A DNA stretch of 64,000 bases from the NCBI RefSeq assembly GCF_026343185.1, contig NZ_JAPEMA010000002.1, positions 682,001-746,000 of the forward strand. Reading direction: 5' to 3'. A program made the translations under genes and the position numbers. Shown here piece after piece: positions 60,258 to 64,000 of this stretch. Numbering within the stretch: position 1 is the first letter of the stretch; each line of letters begins with the position of its first letter. The notes under the pieces were generated by a model, which searched no databases, had not been told where the DNA came from, and worked only from the letters and a program-made list of their open reading frames with translations. The stretch is from Streptomyces sp. NBC_00091 (GTDB lineage Bacteria > Actinomycetota > Actinomycetes > Streptomycetales > Streptomycetaceae).

Positions 60258-62300
60258 GTGACGTCCGATCAGGAGCAGACGAACGACGCCGAACGGGAAC
60301 TCTTCGGGGGCCGCCTCCGGATGGATGAGGCGTCGGCCCGGCACGAGCAGGTGCCGCTGGAGATCCCCTTCCACAGGATGGCCGGCCGGGTCCCCGCGTT
60401 GCTGGCGCGGTCCGCCGCAATGGCCTGGGCGGTGGACCGCGTCTCCCTCGTCACCGTGGCCGTCGCGGAGGTGGGCCGCGGCACGGCCACGGCCTTCGGG
60501 CTGCTGGCCACCAACGAGGTACTGATCGACCTGTTCGCGGGCGGCCCGACGCCGGACCGGGTACGCGCCGCGCTGCCGTCCCTGCTGGTCGTGGCCGGTA
60601 CGGCGGTAATCGTCGCGCTGCTTACGGCCGTGTCCGCGCTGGCGGTGGGTCGGCTGGAACCCCAGGTGGAGCGGGCCGCCTCACTCCGGCTGCTCTCCCA
60701 CGCGATCCGGGTGGAGCTCGCCGACCTGGAGGACGCCCAGGTACGCCGGCTCCTGGAGACGGCCGAATACGGCACCGACGCCGCGCGCCGGCTGATCGGG
60801 CACGCCGTAGCCGTGCTCAATGGCTTGATCTCACTGGTCGCGGCCGCGTGGGTGCTGACCGTGCTGCACCCTCTCCTGTTGCCCCTGCTCCTACTCACCG
60901 CCATTCCCAAGGGATACGGCACAGTCCGCACGGCCCGCCGGGTCTACCGCAGCATCCAGCGCTGGCTCGACCACGTACGGGTGCGCAGGCGCCTGTCCGA
61001 CCTGCTACTGGCCCCCGACCCGGCCCGTGAGCTCCGCGCCCACGCCGTAGGACCCCATCTGTTGCGGCGGTACCGGGAGCTCACGGATCAGTCCACGGCG
61101 GAGCAGAAACGGCTCGCGCTGGCCGCCGCCGGCACCGACCTGGCCGCCGGTGCCGTGTCCGGCGCCGCCACCGGGAGCACGTACGCCGTCCTCGGGCTGC
61201 TCCTGGTCTCCGGACACCTCCCGATGGCCGCCGCCGGCACCGCGGTGCTGGCCGTTCGCAACACCACGAGCCAGCTGTCCGGACTGGTGCGGAACGTCAA
61301 CTACCTGTACGAGCAGTCGCTCTACCTCCTGGACCTGGACCGCGCGGTGGCCCTGGCCCGCGAGCGCGCCATTCCGGCCGGTGGCCTTCCGCTGACCGGA
61401 CGGCCGACCATCCTGGAGCTCGACAACGTCTCGTTCACCTACCGGGGGCAGGCCGCCCCCGCGGTCACGGGCGTGAGTCTGCGCATTCCGCGCGGCAGCG
61501 TCGTAGCCCTGGTCGGGGACAACGGCTCGGGCAAGTCGACGCTGGCGAAGCTGATCGCCGGGCTCTACCTCCCGGACTCCGGCCAGCTCACCTGGGACGG
61601 CACCGACATCAGGGAGCTGGACCGCGACACCGTCTTCGACCACGTCGCCCTCGTCGACCAGGACTTCCTCAAGTGGCCCTTCACGGCCCGCGCCAATGTG
61701 ACCCTGGGGCGTCCCGAACGCGCCCACGACGAGGCCGCCCTGCAGCGCTCCGCAGCGTTCGCCGACGTGGACGGCTTGATCCGAACGCTGCCCCGCGGCT
61801 GGAACACCCTCCTCGAACGCGGCTTCCACGGCGGCCAGGGCCTCTCCGGCGGCCAACAGCAGCGCTTCGCCCTGGCCAGGGCCCACTTCCGCGACGCGTC
61901 CGTCGTCATCGTCGACGAACCCACCGCGGCCCTCGACGCCGCCTCCGAGATCGAGGTCTTCCACCGCATACGCGCCCTGGCCGACAGCGGCCGCACGGTC
62001 GTCCTCATCACCCACCGCCTGGCGTCGGTGCGCTGCGCCGACACCATCTACGTCCTCGACCGGGGCAAGGTGATCGAACAGGGCGACCACGACGGCCTGC
62101 TGGCCGCGCAGGGCAGCTTCGCGGCGGCCTACCGCCTGCAGGCGGCACAGTTCCGGGACGGACCGGAACAGCCCCCGTACACCCGGGGCGGGCCGGACCA
62201 CGTCGTGCCGGTCGCCCAGGCCCGCCGGTCCCGGGTGACCGGCACGACGACCGCATCCGGCGCTGGACAGGCGGCACCGCCCCCTGAGCGGTCGAGTTGA
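60258..62300 (+). CDS. ABC transporter, fused membrane and ATPase domains (lanthipeptide exporter candidate)
   Basis: 680 aa. Membrane domain of about six helices (residues 50-350), then ATPase domain: Walker A VGDNGSGKST, Q-loop VDQDFLKWPF, signature LSGGQQQRFALARAH, Walker B SVVIVDEPTAALD and the H-loop LITHRLASV. There is no N-terminal C39 peptidase domain, so it cannot remove the leader as class II exporters do. GTG start. It is the only transporter in the cluster and the likely exporter of the modified peptide. The C-terminal 60 residues are a polar tail. Confidence 0.88.
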   Translation: MTSDQEQTNDAERELFGGRLRMDEASARHEQVPLEIPFHRMAGRVPALLARSAAMAWAVDRVSLVTVAVAEVGRGTATAFGLLATNEVLIDLFAGGPTPDRVRAALPSLLVVAGTAVIVALLTAVSALAVGRLEPQVERAASLRLLSHAIRVELADLEDAQVRRLLETAEYGTDAARRLIGHAVAVLNGLISLVAAAWVLTVLHPLLLPLLLLTAIPKGYGTVRTARRVYRSIQRWLDHVRVRRRLSDLLLAPDPARELRAHAVGPHLLRRYRELTDQSTAEQKRLALAAAGTDLAAGAVSGAATGSTYAVLGLLLVSGHLPMAAAGTAVLAVRNTTSQLSGLVRNVNYLYEQSLYLLDLDRAVALARERAIPAGGLPLTGRPTILELDNVSFTYRGQAAPAVTGVSLRIPRGSVVALVGDNGSGKSTLAKLIAGLYLPDSGQLTWDGTDIRELDRDTVFDHVALVDQDFLKWPFTARANVTLGRPERAHDEAALQRSAAFADVDGLIRTLPRGWNTLLERGFHGGQGLSGGQQQRFALARAHFRDASVVIVDEPTAALDAASEIEVFHRIRALADSGRTVVLITHRLASVRCADTIYVLDRGKVIEQGDHDGLLAAQGSFAAAYRLQAAQFRDGPEQPPYTRGGPDHVVPVAQARRSRVTGTTTASGAGQAAPPPERSS

Positions 62301-62394
62301 TCCGCACCTTGGAAAGGGGCCGTAGACAGCGTCCTCGACGTCTACGCAACCAGAGCCCACGGGTGCCAGACCGTCGTCGATCAGCCGCTGCCGG

Positions 62395-63255
62395 TCAGTC
62401 CCGGTACACGAGGATGAACTCCCCGTAGGGGTGCGTGCCGTGGTCGTCCGCGGTCTCGTCGAGGGCCCTGCGCAGGGTGCGCAGATGACCCACGGTGAGC
62501 TGGAGCGGCGGCTCGTCCGGCTGGTGCGTGGTGCCGCGGGGGTAGTCCTCGCCCTCCGTGGTGGTCATCTCGATGTGGCAGCCGAGGACATGGCGGACCG
62601 GCCGGGTGGCGCAGAAGTCGAGCAGCCGGTCGACGGTGGCCGAGTAGGCCGTCCGGTCCTCGATGTAGAGGCGCCCGGGGTAGAGGGAGTCGCCGGTCAG
62701 CAGGAGGCCGGTGTGGCGGTCGTGGAAGACCACCGCAGCCCGCTGGTGACCGGGACCGGGGATCAGGTCGAGGATCCGCCCGCCCAGGTCCAGTGTGCCG
62801 GTGCGGTGCGGCCAGTCGGTGAGACCGAACGCGGCCGTGACCTCGTCCTGTCCGGGGCCCACGACCGTGGTGCGGGGCCGGTCCGCGAACTGTGGGTCCG
62901 CCGCGATGTGGTCGCCGTGTCCGTGCGTGTGGGCGACCAGCAGCGAGTACGCGGGCCTCGGATGGAGTTCCAGCCAGTCCGCGACGAGCCGGTCGACGGT
63001 CTCCCGCAGGGGGAAGTGGGCCGGGTTGGCGGACGCGCCCGTGTCGAGGAGCAGCGCCCGGTCATTGCCGAAGAGGAGGAAGAGGAACGGGGCTTCGTAG
63101 TGCACGGATTTGTTCTGGCGCAGGATCACCGTGTGTTCGGAGTAGGCGTGGACCTGGATCTCCGGGGCCGGGTCGTGCTTGGGGGAGGGCCAGCCCGCGT
63201 TCCAGACGACGTCGAGACTGCCTGCGACCGGGGCGCCCCGGAGAAAGTCGATCAC
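62395..63255 (-). CDS. MBL-fold metallo-hydrolase
   Basis: 286 aa. Metal motif HTHGHGDH (VAHTHGHGDHIAADPQF), then PGPGHQRAAVVFHD and LLTGDSLYPGRLYI with the bridging Asp, and a late His in VLGCHIEMT. All ligands of a dinuclear MBL hydrolase are present. The substrate is unknown. It sits at the edge of the lanthipeptide cluster, convergent with the ABC exporter; membership in the cluster is uncertain. Confidence 0.85.
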   Translation of the reverse strand: MIDFLRGAPVAGSLDVVWNAGWPSPKHDPAPEIQVHAYSEHTVILRQNKSVHYEAPFLFLLFGNDRALLLDTGASANPAHFPLRETVDRLVADWLELHPRPAYSLLVAHTHGHGDHIAADPQFADRPRTTVVGPGQDEVTAAFGLTDWPHRTGTLDLGGRILDLIPGPGHQRAAVVFHDRHTGLLLTGDSLYPGRLYIEDRTAYSATVDRLLDFCATRPVRHVLGCHIEMTTTEGEDYPRGTTHQPDEPPLQLTVGHLRTLRRALDETADDHGTHPYGEFILVYRD

Positions 63256-63574
63256 ATGTCCAACCTACCCTCGTCGCGGCGCCCGGGACGAGCGGCCGGA
63301 CGATCCCGCACGGCCTTCGCGCACAGCCCCCACGCGCGGCCGGATCGCGTTTTCGTGGAGGCAGAGGCGTGTGTGCCGATGCGGCGGCATCGACCGCCGA
63401 ACCGGGCCCTCGCCGTGACGGAGGAGGGCGGAACACGTCCGCACCAGGTCCCACGGCCGACCCGCGACGCCGAACGGCGGCCCTCACCGCAGCGCCGGCC
63501 TACTCCGTGCTGCTCACCGGGCGCGGACCCGCCGGCCTTGGGGGCGGGGGAGGACGTGGACGCGCTGCGCAGGT
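63256..63574. other. Gene-free stretch
   Basis: About 320 bases between the metallo-hydrolase start and the decayed MFS gene. A leftward frame from the MFS remnant runs through it without family similarity. I see no gene or operator here. Confidence 0.35.
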
Positions 63575-63920
63575 CTGCCGTCGTGGCGCCCACCAGGGCC
63601 ACGGCTCCGAGGCAGAGCAGGCCGCCACTGACGAGGGCCGCCGTCCCTGATGCGGCGTCTGCCACGAGGCCGCCGCGCAGGTTGCCGATGTCGGGCCCGG
63701 CCTGTCCCACGATCTGTTCGGCCGCACTGACGCGGCCGAGCAGTTCCTGGGGTGTGTGCATCTGGACGACGGTGCTCCGCGAATGACCGGGGTGCGGCCC
63801 AGGAAGGCCAGGCCGTCCGCAACCCCCCGCAAGCCGGGCCGGGCGGGCTCGACTCCGGGGGTCATCCGCGGCAGGCCGAAGCCCCGTAGAACGCGGCGAC
63901 GAACGTCACGGCGGAATGCT
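63575..63920 (-). pseudogene. Decayed MFS transporter
   Basis: Three pieces in different frames, in transporter order: SAVTFVAAFYGASACRG ending in a stop (about 63866-63918), GVADGLAFLGRTPVIRGA (63773-63826), and VVQMHTPQELLGRVSAAEQI through GGLLCLGAVALVGATTADLR (about 63590-63770). The central loop helices between the second and third pieces are missing. A frameshift, a stop and a deletion together show a dead gene. Unrelated to the MFS gene at the left edge. Confidence 0.7.
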
Positions 63921-64000
63921 CACCCCTGACCGTGTTGAGACTTCCCATATCAGAGACTTCGCAGGTCAGCGGAGCCTCCCCCGCGGCTTCAAATGGGTTG

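Overview
The window is very GC-rich, uses GTG/TTG starts freely, has many 1-8 base start/stop overlaps and carries rare TTA codons in regulatory and biosynthetic genes. Together with the gene content (HxlR, ArsR, LAL regulators, F420-type oxidoreductase, class I lanthipeptide genes, kdpFABC-ED) this points to a Streptomyces or close relative, probably from a chromosome region rich in accessory genes. No tRNA, rRNA, CRISPR array or intact transposase was seen.

Layout. 1-6.6 kb: a sulfur/anion block. A persulfide dioxygenase-rhodanese fusion (CstB-like) and an MFS transporter read leftward. An ArsR regulator, SulP transporter, flavin-fold protein, anti-sigma-like ATPase and STAS protein read rightward, followed by a second ArsR gene and an exported carbonic anhydrase. 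The two arsR genes share a TTGCA-N6-TGCAA operator. 6.6-9.3 kb: a MITE-like element, a phytase, a VOC protein and a GNAT. 9.7-22.9 kb: a complete potassium uptake operon (27-aa membrane peptide, kdpF, A, B, C, E, D), an SDR, then a second, orphan kdpF-kdpD pair with no pump genes. Both kdp promoters and the SDR upstream region carry direct repeats of CGTCAAG type, mostly 11 bases apart, proposed KdpE boxes. 22.9-23.8 kb: divergent RidA and HxlR genes.

23.8-32.3 kb: a two-gene leftward operon encoding an unrecognised 778-aa protein and a 2017-aa multi-domain P-loop ATPase, with an inverted repeat just upstream. It is a candidate undescribed conflict or signalling system. 32.9-38.7 kb: xanthine dehydrogenase (xdhA-B-C) and an aldo/keto reductase. 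38.9-42.1 kb: a TerC-like membrane protein, an F420-type oxidoreductase and a free-standing acid phosphatase domain.

42.1-51.0 kb: a compact alkaloid locus. It has a McbB-family Pictet-Spengler beta-carboline synthase, a flavin amine oxidase, a LuxE-like acid-activating enzyme and a LuxC-like acyl reductase, controlled in all likelihood by a large LAL regulator. The logic suggested is acid to aldehyde (LuxE/LuxC), condensation with an aromatic amino acid (McbB-like), then oxidation. Remnants of a polyketide synthase dehydratase and a flavin monooxygenase lie between operon and regulator. 51.1-51.6 kb holds remnants of a methyltransferase and a membrane glycosyltransferase.

51.8-63.3 kb: a class I lanthipeptide cluster with an FxLD-type precursor (TTA at codon 2), full-length LanB, LanC, two phytanoyl-CoA-dioxygenase-like hydroxylases, an ABC exporter, an NAD-dependent epimerase-like protein, a small membrane-anchored protein and a metallo-hydrolase. 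The right end is a decayed MFS gene.
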